This document shows, piece by piece, positions 35,828-44,887 of a DNA stretch of 64,000 nt; positions within the stretch are counted from its first letter, which is position 1, and each line of letters starts with the position of its first letter. Where the stretch lies: NCBI RefSeq assembly GCF_001557235.1, contig NZ_LSJI01000022.1:1-64000 (forward strand), read 5' to 3'. Both the position numbers and the translations under genes were made by a program. This DNA is from Phenylobacterium sp. CCH9-H3. Lineage in GTDB: Bacteria > Pseudomonadota > Alphaproteobacteria > Caulobacterales > Caulobacteraceae. Under the pieces are notes generated by a model. The model was not told the origin of the DNA. It searched no databases and was given only the letters and a program-made list of their open reading frames with translations.

Positions 35828-37654
35828 ATGACGCATCTCATCCAACGAACGGCCCTGATCCTGCTCGCGGGAACCGCGCTCACTGCCTGCGGCACGCCGC
35901 GCTACGCCGTGAACGCGCCCGTGATCCAGGTTCCGCCGCCGGCTGCCCCGGTCGCCGCGCCGCCGCCACAGCTGGCCGCGGCGGAGGATGCGCCGGTGGA
36001 GGTCGCGCGCCCGACCCCCAAGGTGGAATCGCGCGAACTCGCGCCGTTGCCGGCCGCGCCGAGGCCGGCGTTGGCTGAGGCGGCCCCGGCGCCGCGCGTG
36101 CTGGCTGTGGCCCCGCCGGCCGAGGACGCCGCGGCCCGCGTCCGCTCGTCCGCCCAGGCGACCTACACGGTGAAGTCCGGGGATACCCTTGCGGCTATCG
36201 CCGACCGCCTCGACACCACCGTGGCGGATCTTGCCGAGGCCAATGGCCTGAAGTCGCCCTACCGCCTGCGCCCGGGGCAGGTGCTCAAGAATCCGAAGGC
36301 CCCGAAGGCGGCCGCCGCGAAGAGCTCGAAGGCTTCGTCCTCCGGCGCCGGGACCTACACCATCCGCTCGGGCGACACACTCTATGGCATCGCTCAACGC
36401 CACGGAACCACGGTGGCGGCCCTGCGCGAGGCCAACGGCCTCGGCGCCAGCTCGGCGATCATCCCCGGCCGCAAGCTGAAGCTCCCCGGTGGCGAGGCTG
36501 AAGCTGCGGAGGATGAACCGCCGCCCGAGCGCCCGCAGCCGCGCCCGCGCCGCGCCCAGGCCGAGCCGCCGCCCGCCGAGGTCGTCGAGCTGGAGGGACG
36601 GACGGTCACCAGCCGCGAGGTCACCGGCCGAGTGGTCGAGATCTCGATCCCGGGCAAGTCCTACAAGGTGAAGTCGGGCGACAACCTGGAGCGGATCGCC
36701 GCGCGCCTGGACAGCGACGTCGCCGAGCTGGCCAAGATCAACAAGCTGAAGAAGCCCTACCGGATCCAGCCGGGGCAAACGATCCGCGGCCCAGGCAGCA
36801 CAGCCAAGGCCTATGTCGTTGGCCGTGGCGACACCCTATCGGAGATCGCGCGCCGCTTCAGCGTGACCGAGGCGGAGCTTCGCAGCGCCAACGGGCTTCG
36901 CCGCGGCGCCAGCGTCGCGCCCGGCCGCCGCATCCGCCTTCCGGCGGGCTACCGGGACCGCGGACCGCTGGTGACCACGACGACGCGGCCGCCGGAGCGC
37001 ACCGAGCCCACGCCGGAGCCGACGCCCGCCCTGCCGTCCAGCCCGCGCCCCTATGAGGGCGCCGCGCGGCCGCCCTCGTCGTTCGACACGCCGCCGCCCG
37101 TCGGCCAGACCTTGCCGCCGCCGCGCTCGGCGCCGCGGCCGCCGACCGTGGTCATGCCCGACCAGCCGCAGCCCTATCGCCCGCCGCCCGGCGGCGTGCC
37201 GGGCGCGCCCGTGGCCAGCCCGCCGGTCTCCGACGCCCAGATCAGCCAGATGGGCCGCGGCCTGTTCGCCTGGCCACTGCAGGGGCAGGTTCTGTCCGGC
37301 TTCGGCAGCCGCGGCGGCGGCGTGCGCAACGACGGCCTGAACATCCGCGCCAGCACCGGCGACCCCGTTCGCGCCGCGGCGGCCGGCGACGTGGTCTATG
37401 CCGGCGACCAGGTGCCGGGCTTCGGCAACCTGGTGCTGATCAAGCACGCCGACGGCTGGGTCACCGCCTACGGCCACCTCAGCCGGGTCGAGGTGCGGAT
37501 GCAGCAGAAGGTGGAGCAGGGGCAGCAGATCGGCCTGGCGGGTTCGTCCGGCGGCGTCTCCGAGCCGCAGCTCCACTTCGAGATCCGCTATGCGCCGACC
37601 CCGCAGGAGCGGGCGCGCCCGGTCGACCCGACGCTGGTCCTGCCGCCGCGCTGA
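35828..37654 (+). CDS. dipM: DipM-like division protein: four LysM domains and a degenerate LytM (M23) domain
   Basis: 608 residues, the size of Caulobacter DipM, and in the expected place after serS-surE-pcm. N-terminal signal with a lipobox-like LTAC ending at Cys21. Four LysM repeats begin at about residues 112 (TYTVKSGDTL), 176 (TYTIRSGDTL), 278 (SYKVKSGDNL) and 328 (AYVVGRGDTL). They bind septal peptidoglycan. A Pro-rich linker (380-470) leads to the LytM domain (478-590). Zinc/catalytic positions are altered: Asn501 and Asn505 where His and Asp are expected, and Gln581 in place of the first His of HxH. His550 and His583 remain. It should therefore be an inactive activator of autolysins, as DipM is known to be. 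Confidence 0.9.
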   Translation: MTHLIQRTALILLAGTALTACGTPRYAVNAPVIQVPPPAAPVAAPPPQLAAAEDAPVEVARPTPKVESRELAPLPAAPRPALAEAAPAPRVLAVAPPAEDAAARVRSSAQATYTVKSGDTLAAIADRLDTTVADLAEANGLKSPYRLRPGQVLKNPKAPKAAAAKSSKASSSGAGTYTIRSGDTLYGIAQRHGTTVAALREANGLGASSAIIPGRKLKLPGGEAEAAEDEPPPERPQPRPRRAQAEPPPAEVVELEGRTVTSREVTGRVVEISIPGKSYKVKSGDNLERIAARLDSDVAELAKINKLKKPYRIQPGQTIRGPGSTAKAYVVGRGDTLSEIARRFSVTEAELRSANGLRRGASVAPGRRIRLPAGYRDRGPLVTTTTRPPERTEPTPEPTPALPSSPRPYEGAARPPSSFDTPPPVGQTLPPPRSAPRPPTVVMPDQPQPYRPPPGGVPGAPVASPPVSDAQISQMGRGLFAWPLQGQVLSGFGSRGGGVRNDGLNIRASTGDPVRAAAAGDVVYAGDQVPGFGNLVLIKHADGWVTAYGHLSRVEVRMQQKVEQGQQIGLAGSSGGVSEPQLHFEIRYAPTPQERARPVDPTLVLPPR

Positions 37655-37660
37655 CCCGCC

Positions 37661-38500
37661 TCAGAGCGGGAGCGGCTTGCCCAGCTCGCCGGCCAGGTCG
37701 CGGATGAACTGCCACGCGACCCGGCCGGAGCGCGAGCCGCGGAGCTGCGCCCACTGCAGGGCGCGGCGCTCCAGGTCGGGGACCGTCAGGTCGAACTGCC
37801 GGGCGTAGGCGGTCACGGCCGCCAGGTAGGTCGGCTGGTCCATCGGCGGGAAGCCCACCCAGAGGCCGAAGCGGTCGGAGACGCTGACTTCCTCCTCGGC
37901 GTCCTCGGCGGCTGACACGAGGCCTCGGTCCTCCTGGTGGCCGCGCGGCATCAGGTGGCGGCGGTTGGACGTGGCCACGAACAGCACATTGGCCGGCGGT
38001 CCCGAGACGCCGCCCTCCAGCGCCGACTTCAGCGCCTTGGCCGCCGCAGCGCCTTCCTCGAACGAGAGGTCGTCACAAAGGACCACGAAGCGCTCGGGCC
38101 GCGTCCGCAGGGTATCGAAGAGCGCGGGCAGGGCGGTGACCTCGTCACGGTCCACTTCCACCAGCTTCAACGCGGCGTTCCCCGCCGCGACGGCCATGAA
38201 GGCGGCCTTGGCCAGGGAGCTCTTGCCCGTGCCCCGCACGCCCCACAGCAGGGCGTGGTTGTAGGGCAGCCCGGCGGCGAAGCGCTCCAGGTTCTCCAGG
38301 AAGCGGGTCTTCTGCCGGTCGACGCCCACCAGGCTTTCCAGCGCCAGCGGATAGTCGGGCGCCGGATGAAAGGCCCCCGTCTGCGGATCGTGCCGGAAGA
38401 GCCGCGCGCCCTCGAATCCGGCCGCATCCGCGGCCGGCGGCGCCAGCCTCTCCAGGGCCTCGGCGATGCGGGTGAGCAGGGGCGTGAGGTCGCGGTCCAT
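37661..38500 (-). CDS. DUF815-family AAA ATPase
   Basis: 279 residues. P-loop ATPase with Walker A GVRGTGKSSLAKA (near residue 92), Walker B FVVLCDDLSFE, the sensor-like LFVATSNRRHLMPRG, and the conserved EEEVSVSDRFGLWVGF. DUF815 proteins are widespread and uncharacterised. The start at ATG 38500 (MDRDLTPLL) matches the family length. It converges on dipM with six bases between stops and diverges from yajC. Confidence 0.85.
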   Translation of the reverse strand: MDRDLTPLLTRIAEALERLAPPAADAAGFEGARLFRHDPQTGAFHPAPDYPLALESLVGVDRQKTRFLENLERFAAGLPYNHALLWGVRGTGKSSLAKAAFMAVAAGNAALKLVEVDRDEVTALPALFDTLRTRPERFVVLCDDLSFEEGAAAAKALKSALEGGVSGPPANVLFVATSNRRHLMPRGHQEDRGLVSAAEDAEEEVSVSDRFGLWVGFPPMDQPTYLAAVTAYARQFDLTVPDLERRALQWAQLRGSRSGRVAWQFIRDLAGELGKPLPL

Positions 38501-38621
38501 AGGGCGCAGGCCATACACGTGGGCGTTCCATTGCAAAAGCGGGCCTGTCCGCATAGCTTCCGCCGACTTTGGCGGGCCCCCATATGGGAGAGCGCTCGCC
38601 TGCGCATTTTTCGGAGAGGCT

Positions 38622-38972
38622 ATGTTCGCCACCCCTGCCTACGCCCAAGCCGCCGGCGGCGCCGCTGCGGGCGGCCCCGAGGCCATGCTGCTGCAGTTCC
38701 TGCCGCTCATCGCCCTGGTCGTGCTGTTCTACTTCCTGATGATCCGGCCGCAGCAGCGTCGGATGAAGCAGCACCAGGCCATGCTCGGCGCCCTGAAGCG
38801 CGGCGACACCGTGGTGCTGTCCTCGGGCATGATCGGCAAGATCGTGCGGGTGGAAGACAAGGAAGTCGGCGTCGAGATCGCCACCGGCGTCACCGTGAAG
38901 GTGGTGAAGGGCATGATTTCCGACGTCCGGGCCCGCGGCGAGCCCGCGCCGGCCAACGACTCCAAGGCCTAA
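38622..38972 (+). CDS. yajC: Preprotein translocase subunit YajC
   Basis: 116 residues. One membrane helix (LLQFLPLIALVVLFYFLMI, about 23-41) is followed by the invariant RPQQRRMKQHQAML and a small soluble domain (GDTVVLSSGMIGKIVRVED). Accessory to SecDF at the Sec translocon. ATG 38622 is preceded by GGAGAGG. secD begins 18 bases after the stop, forming the usual yajC-secD-secF operon. Confidence 0.94.
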   Translation: MFATPAYAQAAGGAAAGGPEAMLLQFLPLIALVVLFYFLMIRPQQRRMKQHQAMLGALKRGDTVVLSSGMIGKIVRVEDKEVGVEIATGVTVKVVKGMISDVRARGEPAPANDSKA

Positions 38973-38990
38973 GAAAGTAGACGCCTTCCG

Positions 38991-40592
38991 ATGCTGACCC
39001 TCTCGCGCTGGAAGGTCCTGCTGGTCGTCCTGTCGGTGGTGTTCGGGGCGCTCTTCGCGTTGCCCAACGCGCTGCCCCAGGATGTCCGGGACGGACTGCC
39101 GGCCTTCATGCCGAAGAAGACCCTGAACCTCGGGCTCGACCTGCAGGGCGGGTCGTACCTGTTGCTTGAGGTCGATACGAACGCGCTGCGTTCCGAACGC
39201 CTCACCAACATGATGGAGGACGTCCGGACTCAGCTTCGCGAGGAGCAGATCCAGTTCACCGACCTTGCGGTGGTGAACGGCGTCGTCGTCGTCCGGATCA
39301 CGGACGCCGCCCAGGTCGGCGCGGCGACCAAGCTGCTGCGCGAGAACATCGGCACGGTGCTGCAGGGCGTCGTCGGCGGCCGGGACGTCCGCGTCACCGC
39401 CGAGGCGGACCAGCGCCTGCGGCTCGAGTTCGTGCCGGAGGCCTTCGAGGCCGAGGCGGCGCGCGCGGTGGAACAGTCCCAGGAGATCATCCGCCGCCGG
39501 ATCGACGAGCTGGGCACCCGCGAGCCCAGCATCACGCGCCAGGGCACGAACCGCATCGTCGTGGCCGCCCCGGGCGAAAGCGACCCCGAGAAGTTGAAGG
39601 CGATCCTCGGCCAGACGGCCAAGCTCACCTTCCAGATGGTCGACGAGACGGCGGACCTCGCCCAGGCCCAGCAGGGCCGCGTCCCGCCGGGGTCCGTCCT
39701 CCTGCCCGGCGACGACATCCAGCCCGCCTATGTGGTCAAGCGCCGCGCCCTGGTGACCGGCGAGATGCTGACCGACGCCCAGGCGGGCTTCGATCCGCAG
39801 ACCGGGCGTCCTGTGGTGAACTTCCGCTTCAATGGCCAGGGCGCCCGGCGTTTCGCCGACGCCACGTCGCAGAACGTGAACAAGCGGTTCGCCATCGTCC
39901 TCGACGACAAGGTGATCTCGGCCCCGAGCATCAACGAGCCGATCACGGGCGGTTCGGGCCAGATCAGCGGCAACTTCACCGCCGAGAGCGCCAACAACCT
40001 CGCTATCCTGCTCCGCGCGGGCGCGCTGCCGACGCGGCTCAACGTCGAAGAGCAGCGTACCGTGGGCGCCGAGCTCGGCGCCGACGCCATCGAGGCCGGC
40101 AAGGTCTCCACGGTCGTCGGCTTCGTGGCGATCCTGGTCTTCATGCTGCTCGCCTACGGCCTGCTCTTCGGCGGGATCTCCGTGGTGGCGCTGCTGGTGA
40201 ACGGCCTGCTGATCATCGCCGCCATGAGCGTGACCCAGGCCACGCTGACCCTGCCGGGCATCGCGGGCCTGATCCTGACCCTGGCCGTGGCCGTGGATGC
40301 GAACGTGTTGATCTACGAGCGCATGCGCGACGAGGTTCGGGCCGGCCGTAACGTGGTGACCGCCATGGACGCCGGCTTTTCCCGCGCCATGAGCACCATC
40401 ATCGACGCCAACCTGACGACGCTCCTCGCGGCTCTGATGATGTTCCAGTTCGGGGCCGGGCCGGTGAAGGGCTTTGCCTGGACCCTCTCGATCGGCGTGA
40501 TCACCTCGGTGTTCTCCGCCGTCCTCATAACCCAGGTTCTTCTGGCCTGGTGGTTCCGCGCCACCCGCCCGAAGACCCTGCCGATCGCTTAA
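38991..40592 (+). CDS. secD: Protein translocase subunit SecD
   Basis: 533 residues. RND-type proton-driven factor that pulls secreted proteins through SecYEG. The first helix is at about 8-25, then LGLDLQGGSYLLLEVD (near residue 46). A large periplasmic P1 head follows (about 60-350), and five C-terminal helices starting near 360. The conserved AVAVDANVLIYERMRDE segment (near 430) holds the proton-relay Asp. Followed by secF after 15 bases. Confidence 0.96.
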   Translation: MLTLSRWKVLLVVLSVVFGALFALPNALPQDVRDGLPAFMPKKTLNLGLDLQGGSYLLLEVDTNALRSERLTNMMEDVRTQLREEQIQFTDLAVVNGVVVVRITDAAQVGAATKLLRENIGTVLQGVVGGRDVRVTAEADQRLRLEFVPEAFEAEAARAVEQSQEIIRRRIDELGTREPSITRQGTNRIVVAAPGESDPEKLKAILGQTAKLTFQMVDETADLAQAQQGRVPPGSVLLPGDDIQPAYVVKRRALVTGEMLTDAQAGFDPQTGRPVVNFRFNGQGARRFADATSQNVNKRFAIVLDDKVISAPSINEPITGGSGQISGNFTAESANNLAILLRAGALPTRLNVEEQRTVGAELGADAIEAGKVSTVVGFVAILVFMLLAYGLLFGGISVVALLVNGLLIIAAMSVTQATLTLPGIAGLILTLAVAVDANVLIYERMRDEVRAGRNVVTAMDAGFSRAMSTIIDANLTTLLAALMMFQFGAGPVKGFAWTLSIGVITSVFSAVLITQVLLAWWFRATRPKTLPIA

Positions 40593-40607
40593 GGGGAGGC
40601 CCGCGCC

Positions 40608-41570
40608 ATGTGGCCCCTGATCAAGACGCTTCCCGTCAAGACGAACTTCGAGTTCGTCCGCTTCGCGCGGCTGGCCGCCGTGATCTCCATCATCGCCGTG
40701 ATCGCGTCGCTGGCGAAGGCGATGATCCCGTTCGAGCCGCCCTGCGGCGGCCTGAACTGCGGCATCGACTTCAAGGGCGGGACGATCCTGGAGCTGACCA
40801 CCGGCGCGAAGCCGGTCGATCTCCCGGTCGCCCGCGCGACCCTCGAGCGGATGGATCTGGGCGATGTCCAGGTCCAGACCTTCGGCGCGCCCAACGAGGC
40901 CGTGGTCCGCTTTCAGACGCCCGACAACGTCAGCCCGGCCCAGACGGTGGATCGCGTGAAGGCGGCGCTCGCCACAGCGCTCGGCGAGGTCACCTTCAAG
41001 CGAACAGACGTCGTCGGCCCCAAGGTCTCGGGGGAGCTGTTCCAGAGCGGCCTGCTGGCCCTTCTGCTCTCGATCGGGCTGATGCTGGTCTACATCTGGT
41101 TCCGGTTCGAGCTGCAGTTCGGCATCGGCGCCGTGGTCGCCCTGTTCCACGACGTGTTCCTGACCTTCGGGGTGCTGGCGTTCGGCGGGCTGGAGTTCAG
41201 CCTCACGACCGTGGCGGCGATCCTGACGGTCATCGGCTACTCGATGAACGACACCGTCGTGGTGTTCGACCGCCTTCGCGAGAACCTGCGCAAGTACAAG
41301 CGGATGCCGCTGCGCGAGGTCATCGATCTGTCGATCAACGAGACCCTGTCGCGGACGGTGATCACCGGCCTGACGGCGCTGCTCGCCCTGGGCGGCTTGG
41401 CGATCTTCGGCGGCCCGACGCTGTTCGGCATGTCGATCGTCCTGATGTTCGGCATCGTTATCGGCACCTACTCGTCGATCTATGTGGCCGCGCCCGTGAT
41501 CCTCCTGTGGGGCGTTCGGCGCGACGACGAGCCGGCCGAGGCGCTGAAACCCGCCGTGCCGCGCCCCTGA
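40608..41570 (+). CDS. secF: Protein translocase subunit SecF
   Basis: 320 residues, six membrane helices. Partner of SecD. Seen: CGIDFKGGTILELTT near residue 50, GPKVSGELFQSGLLALLLSIGLMLVYIWFRFE, and ILTVIGYSMNDTVVVFDRLREN with the relay Asp. The Mth938 gene starts eight bases after the stop, so it is probably cotranscribed with the translocase genes. Confidence 0.96.
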   Translation: MWPLIKTLPVKTNFEFVRFARLAAVISIIAVIASLAKAMIPFEPPCGGLNCGIDFKGGTILELTTGAKPVDLPVARATLERMDLGDVQVQTFGAPNEAVVRFQTPDNVSPAQTVDRVKAALATALGEVTFKRTDVVGPKVSGELFQSGLLALLLSIGLMLVYIWFRFELQFGIGAVVALFHDVFLTFGVLAFGGLEFSLTTVAAILTVIGYSMNDTVVVFDRLRENLRKYKRMPLREVIDLSINETLSRTVITGLTALLALGGLAIFGGPTLFGMSIVLMFGIVIGTYSSIYVAAPVILLWGVRRDDEPAEALKPAVPRP

Positions 41571-41578
41571 GGCCGGAC

Positions 41579-41938
41579 GTGGCGCGCAACGCCCCCAGCA
41601 TCGACGCCTATGGCGACGGCGGCTTCCGCCTCGCCGGCGCGCGGCACGACGGCTCGGTCCTGATCCTGTCGGACGAGGCGCGGAGCTGGGGCGTCGCCAG
41701 CCTGGATCAGCTTTCGCTGGAGGCGCTGCGGCCGGTGCTGGACGCCGGCGCGGCCGAGGTCGAGTTCGTCCTTCTGGGCGTCGGCGCGCGCAACGCCATG
41801 CCGCCGCGCGAGATCCGGGACGGCCTGCGGGCGGCCGGCATCGGCCTGGAGTTCATGGACACCCCGGCCGCGGCGAAGCTCTACAACCTGTTGACCGCCG
41901 AGGGTCGTCGCGTCGCCGCCGCCCTGATCGCTGTTTGA
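41579..41938 (+). CDS. Mth938-domain protein (NDUFAF3-type complex I assembly factor relative)
   Basis: 119 residues from GTG 41579. The Mth938/DUF498 fold is seen in ISDEARSWGV-like SVLILSDEARSWGV, EFVLLGVGARNAMPPREIRDGL, and GLEFMDTPAAAKLYNLLTAEGRRVAAALI. The human member NDUFAF3 is a mitochondrial complex I assembly factor, and its alphaproteobacterial relatives are known to lie beside secDF. A role in NADH dehydrogenase assembly or membrane insertion is inferred from that relationship. Catalytic residues are not known for the family. Confidence 0.88.
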   Translation: MARNAPSIDAYGDGGFRLAGARHDGSVLILSDEARSWGVASLDQLSLEALRPVLDAGAAEVEFVLLGVGARNAMPPREIRDGLRAAGIGLEFMDTPAAAKLYNLLTAEGRRVAAALIAV

Positions 41939-42020
41939 GCCGGACGGCGCCCTCGCTTCCAGCCTGAAACGAAACGCCCTATAGCTGCGGGCAGGGCAGG
42001 GACTTAAGAGGGTTAGTTAT

Positions 42021-42635
42021 ATGGCCGGACTACTCGCCAACTTCCGAAATACCATCATCGTCAGCACGATCCTGGCGCTGATCCTGATCGGCGCCTACGC
42101 CGCCGGGCCGCAGGGAACGGGCGCCGCCTTCTGGCAGGGCGTGTTCCGCTGGCTGCACGTGTTTTTCGGCATCCTGTGGATCGGGCTGCTGTACTATTTC
42201 AACTTCGTCCAGATCCGGAAGATGCCCGACATCCCGGCGGAGCTGAAGCCGGCCGTCTCCAAGTACATCGCCCCCGAGGCGCTGTTCTGGTTCCGCTGGG
42301 CCGCTGTGGCCACGGTCGTGATGGGCCTCGCCATCGCCGGCGTGCGCGGCTACTCGGCCGAGACCCTGTCGCTGGGTCTCGCCGGCGGCTACGACCCGAC
42401 GCTCGATCGCCAGTACACCCTGCTGGGCCTGGGCATGTGGCTGGGCATCATCATGATGCTCAACGTCTGGGGCATCATCTGGCCGAACCAGAAGCGCGCC
42501 CTGGGCATCGTGGAGGCCGACGCCGACACCAAGGCCAAGGCCGCGCGGATGGCCATGCTGGGCTCGCGCACGAACCTGTTGCTGTCGATCCCGATGCTGG
42601 CCTCGATGACCATGTCGCAGACTGTCTTCGGCTAG
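42021..42635 (+). CDS. Urate hydroxylase PuuD-like membrane protein (N-terminal domain only)
   Basis: 204 residues with about five hydrophobic segments. FRWLHVFFGILWIGLLYYFNFVQ and GMWLGIIMMLNVWGIIWPNQKRALGI match the Urate_ox_N domain of PuuD, where a C-terminal cytochrome c domain normally follows. That domain is absent here. Such short forms are common in alphaproteobacteria and their activity is unproven; the His residues that might bind haem are retained (RWLHVFF). A strong terminator lies 21 bases after the stop. Purine genes are not nearby. Confidence 0.75.
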   Translation: MAGLLANFRNTIIVSTILALILIGAYAAGPQGTGAAFWQGVFRWLHVFFGILWIGLLYYFNFVQIRKMPDIPAELKPAVSKYIAPEALFWFRWAAVATVVMGLAIAGVRGYSAETLSLGLAGGYDPTLDRQYTLLGLGMWLGIIMMLNVWGIIWPNQKRALGIVEADADTKAKAARMAMLGSRTNLLLSIPMLASMTMSQTVFG

Positions 42636-42655
42636 ACTGCGAGCAAGCTTTCGAG

Positions 42656-42683
42656 AAGGCCCGCCCTCGCGGCGGGCCTTTTT
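42656..42683 (+). terminator. Rho-independent terminator after the yajC-secDF block
   Basis: Perfect 10-base arms AAGGCCCGCC (42656-42665) and GGCGGGCCTT (42671-42680), loop CTCGC, followed by TTT and then C (five Ts in a row counting the stem end). It ends the transcript containing the urate-hydroxylase-like gene and separates it from the squalene/phytoene-synthase-fold gene that begins 14 bases later. Confidence 0.9.
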
Positions 42684-42696
42684 CGTTGTGAGGACC

Positions 42697-43359
42697 ATGA
42701 GCGACGATCTCGACGACCTGATCCGGCGCGTGGACCCGGACCGTTGGCTCTCCAGCCGGTTCGTGGCCGACGCCGCCCTGCGCGCGGACGTTCTCGCCAT
42801 CTACGCCTACGACCACGAACTCGCCCGCGCGCCCAAGGTGGCGTCCAACCCGATCCTCGGCGAAATCCGCCTGACCTGGTGGCGCGAGATGCTGGATGAA
42901 GCCTACGAGGGCCGGCCGGTGCGGCGCCACCCGACCGCCCAGGCGCTGGCCGCAACCATCGCCCGCCGGGAGCTTCCCCGCGAGCCGCTCGAGGCGATGA
43001 TCGACGCGCGCTACCGCGAGCTGGACTCTGCGCCGATGCAGCCGAAGGAGGCCCTGGCCTGGGCGCGCGACACGGGCGGACGAGCGGCGGAACTCGCCGC
43101 CATGATCCTGGCGCCGGGCGAAGACCCCGGACCGGCGCGGGCAGGCGGGGCGGCTTGGGCCCTGGCGCGCCGGGCCGCCGAAGCGCCCGACCTGGCCGAC
43201 ATTTCACGGAGGACGACGGACGGCGCCCGCAAGGCCGTCCGTGCGCTCGCCGCCCAAGCCTTCCCAGCCGTCGCCCACGCGGCCATGGCGGGACGCCGAC
43301 GCGGCCCGGTGTCCGACCGGCTGCGGGTGGTCTTCGCCGTCGCCCGCGGACGGATCTGA
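42697..43359 (+). CDS. Squalene/phytoene-synthase-fold protein (NDUFAF6-type, probably not a synthase)
   Basis: 220 residues, shorter than true phytoene synthases (about 280-300). The all-helical fold is visible in ALRADVLAIYAYDHELARAP, ILGEIRLTWWREMLDEAYEG, HPTAQALAATIA and MIDARYRELD. The first Asp-rich motif (DxxxD) needed to bind the diphosphate is not present: the place reads YDHELARAP. This matches the NDUFAF6 (C8orf38) group of complex I assembly factors rather than enzymes. ATG 42697 is used because GAGG sits six bases before; a GTG at 42688 is possible. It is near the Mth938 gene. Confidence 0.8.
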   Translation: MSDDLDDLIRRVDPDRWLSSRFVADAALRADVLAIYAYDHELARAPKVASNPILGEIRLTWWREMLDEAYEGRPVRRHPTAQALAATIARRELPREPLEAMIDARYRELDSAPMQPKEALAWARDTGGRAAELAAMILAPGEDPGPARAGGAAWALARRAAEAPDLADISRRTTDGARKAVRALAAQAFPAVAHAAMAGRRRGPVSDRLRVVFAVARGRI

Positions 43360-43362
43360 CGG

Positions 43363-44766
43363 TTACTCGGCGGCCTCCAGCGCGGGGGCCCCCGCGGCCC
43401 AGGCCTTGAGATCGGCCAGGGCGCGCTCGCCCATCGCCCGCTTCTTCAGCCGGGTCTTCTCCTTGGCGCCCAGCCGGCGGCCCTCGGCGTCGCGCTTCGG
43501 GGCCTCCATCGGCGGCAGCAGGCCGTAGTTGATGTTCATCGGCTGGAAGCTGCCCTTGCCGCCCTCCAGATGGCCGCCGGTGATGTGGCCGACCAGACCG
43601 CCTAGGGCGGTGGTGGCGGGCGGCGCCTCGATCGGCCGCCCCAGGCGCTCGGCCGCGGCGAAGCGGCCCGCCAGCAGTCCGACGGCCGCGCTTTCCACAT
43701 AGCCTTCCACGCCCGTCACCTGGCCCGCGAACCGCAGCCGGGGCTCAGCCTTCAGCCGCAGGTTCCGATCCAGCAGGCGCGGCGAGTTGATGAAGGTGTT
43801 GCGGTGCAGGCCGCCGAGCCGCGCGAACACGGCCTTTTCCAGCCCCGGGATCATCCGGAAGATCTCGGTCTGGGCGCCGTGCTTCAGCTTGGTCTGGAAG
43901 CCCACCATGTTCCACAGGGTGCCCAGGGCGTTGTCCTGGCGCAGCTGCACCACGGCATAGGCCTTCTCGTCCGGCTTGTGGGCGTTGGTCAGGCCCACCG
44001 GCTTCATCGGCCCGTGGCGCAGGGTCTCGCGGCCCCGTTCGGCCATCACCTCGATGGGCAGGCAGCCGTCGAAATAAGGGACGTGCTCCCAGTCCTTGAA
44101 CTCGGACTTTGGGCCGGCCAGCAGGGCGTCGATGAACGCCTCGTACTGGTCCTTGTCCATCGGGCAGTTGATGTAGGCGGCCGCATCGCCCCCCGGGCCT
44201 TCCTTGTCGTAGCGCGACTGGCGCCACGCCACGCCCATGTCGATGGACTCGAAGTTCACGATCGGCGCGATGGCGTCGAAGAACGACAGCTGGCCCTCGC
44301 CGGTCAGGTCGAGGATCGCCTGGGACAGGGCTGGCGAGGTGAGGGGGCCGGTGGCCAGGATCACGCTGTCCCAGTCCGCGGGCGGCAGGCCCGCGACCTC
44401 TTCGCGCGCGATGGTCACCAGCGGATGGGCCTCCAGGCGCGCGGTGACGGCCTCGGAGAAGCCTTCCCGGTCCACGGCCAGGGCGCCGCCCGCCGGCACC
44501 TGATGGGCGTCGCCCGCGCTCATGATGATCGAGCCCAGCGCCCGCATCTCGGCGTGCAGCAGGCCCACGGCGTTGCCGGTCCAGTCGTCGGCGCGGAAGG
44601 AGTTGGAACAGACCAGCTCGGCCAGCTTGTCGGTCTGGTGCGCATCGGTGCCGCGAACAGGGCGCATCTCGTGCAGCACCACGGGCACGTCTGCCTGCGC
44701 GATCTGCCAGGCGGCCTCCGAGCCGGCCAGGCCGCCGCCCACGACGTGGATTGGGGTCATTGTCAT
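43363..44766 (-). CDS. trmFO: Folate- and FAD-dependent tRNA (uracil-54) methyltransferase
   Basis: 467 residues. Makes ribothymidine at tRNA position 54 using methylene-tetrahydrofolate and FADH2. N-terminal FAD fold [18 protein letters not shown], and the catalytic region with [16 protein letters not shown]-terminal signature [23 protein letters not shown] and the closing [14 protein letters not shown]. Two close ATGs (44766 and 44760) can serve; the longer is listed. Its stop is four bases from that of the upstream convergent squalene-synthase-fold gene. Unlike the TrmA route, this one does not use SAM. Confidence 0.93.
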   Translation of the reverse strand: MTMTPIHVVGGGLAGSEAAWQIAQADVPVVLHEMRPVRGTDAHQTDKLAELVCSNSFRADDWTGNAVGLLHAEMRALGSIIMSAGDAHQVPAGGALAVDREGFSEAVTARLEAHPLVTIAREEVAGLPPADWDSVILATGPLTSPALSQAILDLTGEGQLSFFDAIAPIVNFESIDMGVAWRQSRYDKEGPGGDAAAYINCPMDKDQYEAFIDALLAGPKSEFKDWEHVPYFDGCLPIEVMAERGRETLRHGPMKPVGLTNAHKPDEKAYAVVQLRQDNALGTLWNMVGFQTKLKHGAQTEIFRMIPGLEKAVFARLGGLHRNTFINSPRLLDRNLRLKAEPRLRFAGQVTGVEGYVESAAVGLLAGRFAAAERLGRPIEAPPATTALGGLVGHITGGHLEGGKGSFQPMNINYGLLPPMEAPKRDAEGRRLGAKEKTRLKKRAMGERALADLKAWAAGAPALEAAE

Positions 44767-44887
44767 GCGTGGCGTACTAGCAACGAACGGCAAGGATCGC
44801 GAGCGGGGCCTTGCACGCTTAACAGACCCGACGGCAAGGTTCGGCCGAAAGGCGCCCGCCGAGTCGGGCGCGGACCAGACAGGACGA

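Noticed and set aside
38145..41150. Antisense open frame of about 1000 codons opposite yajC-secD-secF
   Set aside because: Same reason: a His/Gln/Gly-rich sequence without motifs lying across three strongly conserved genes.
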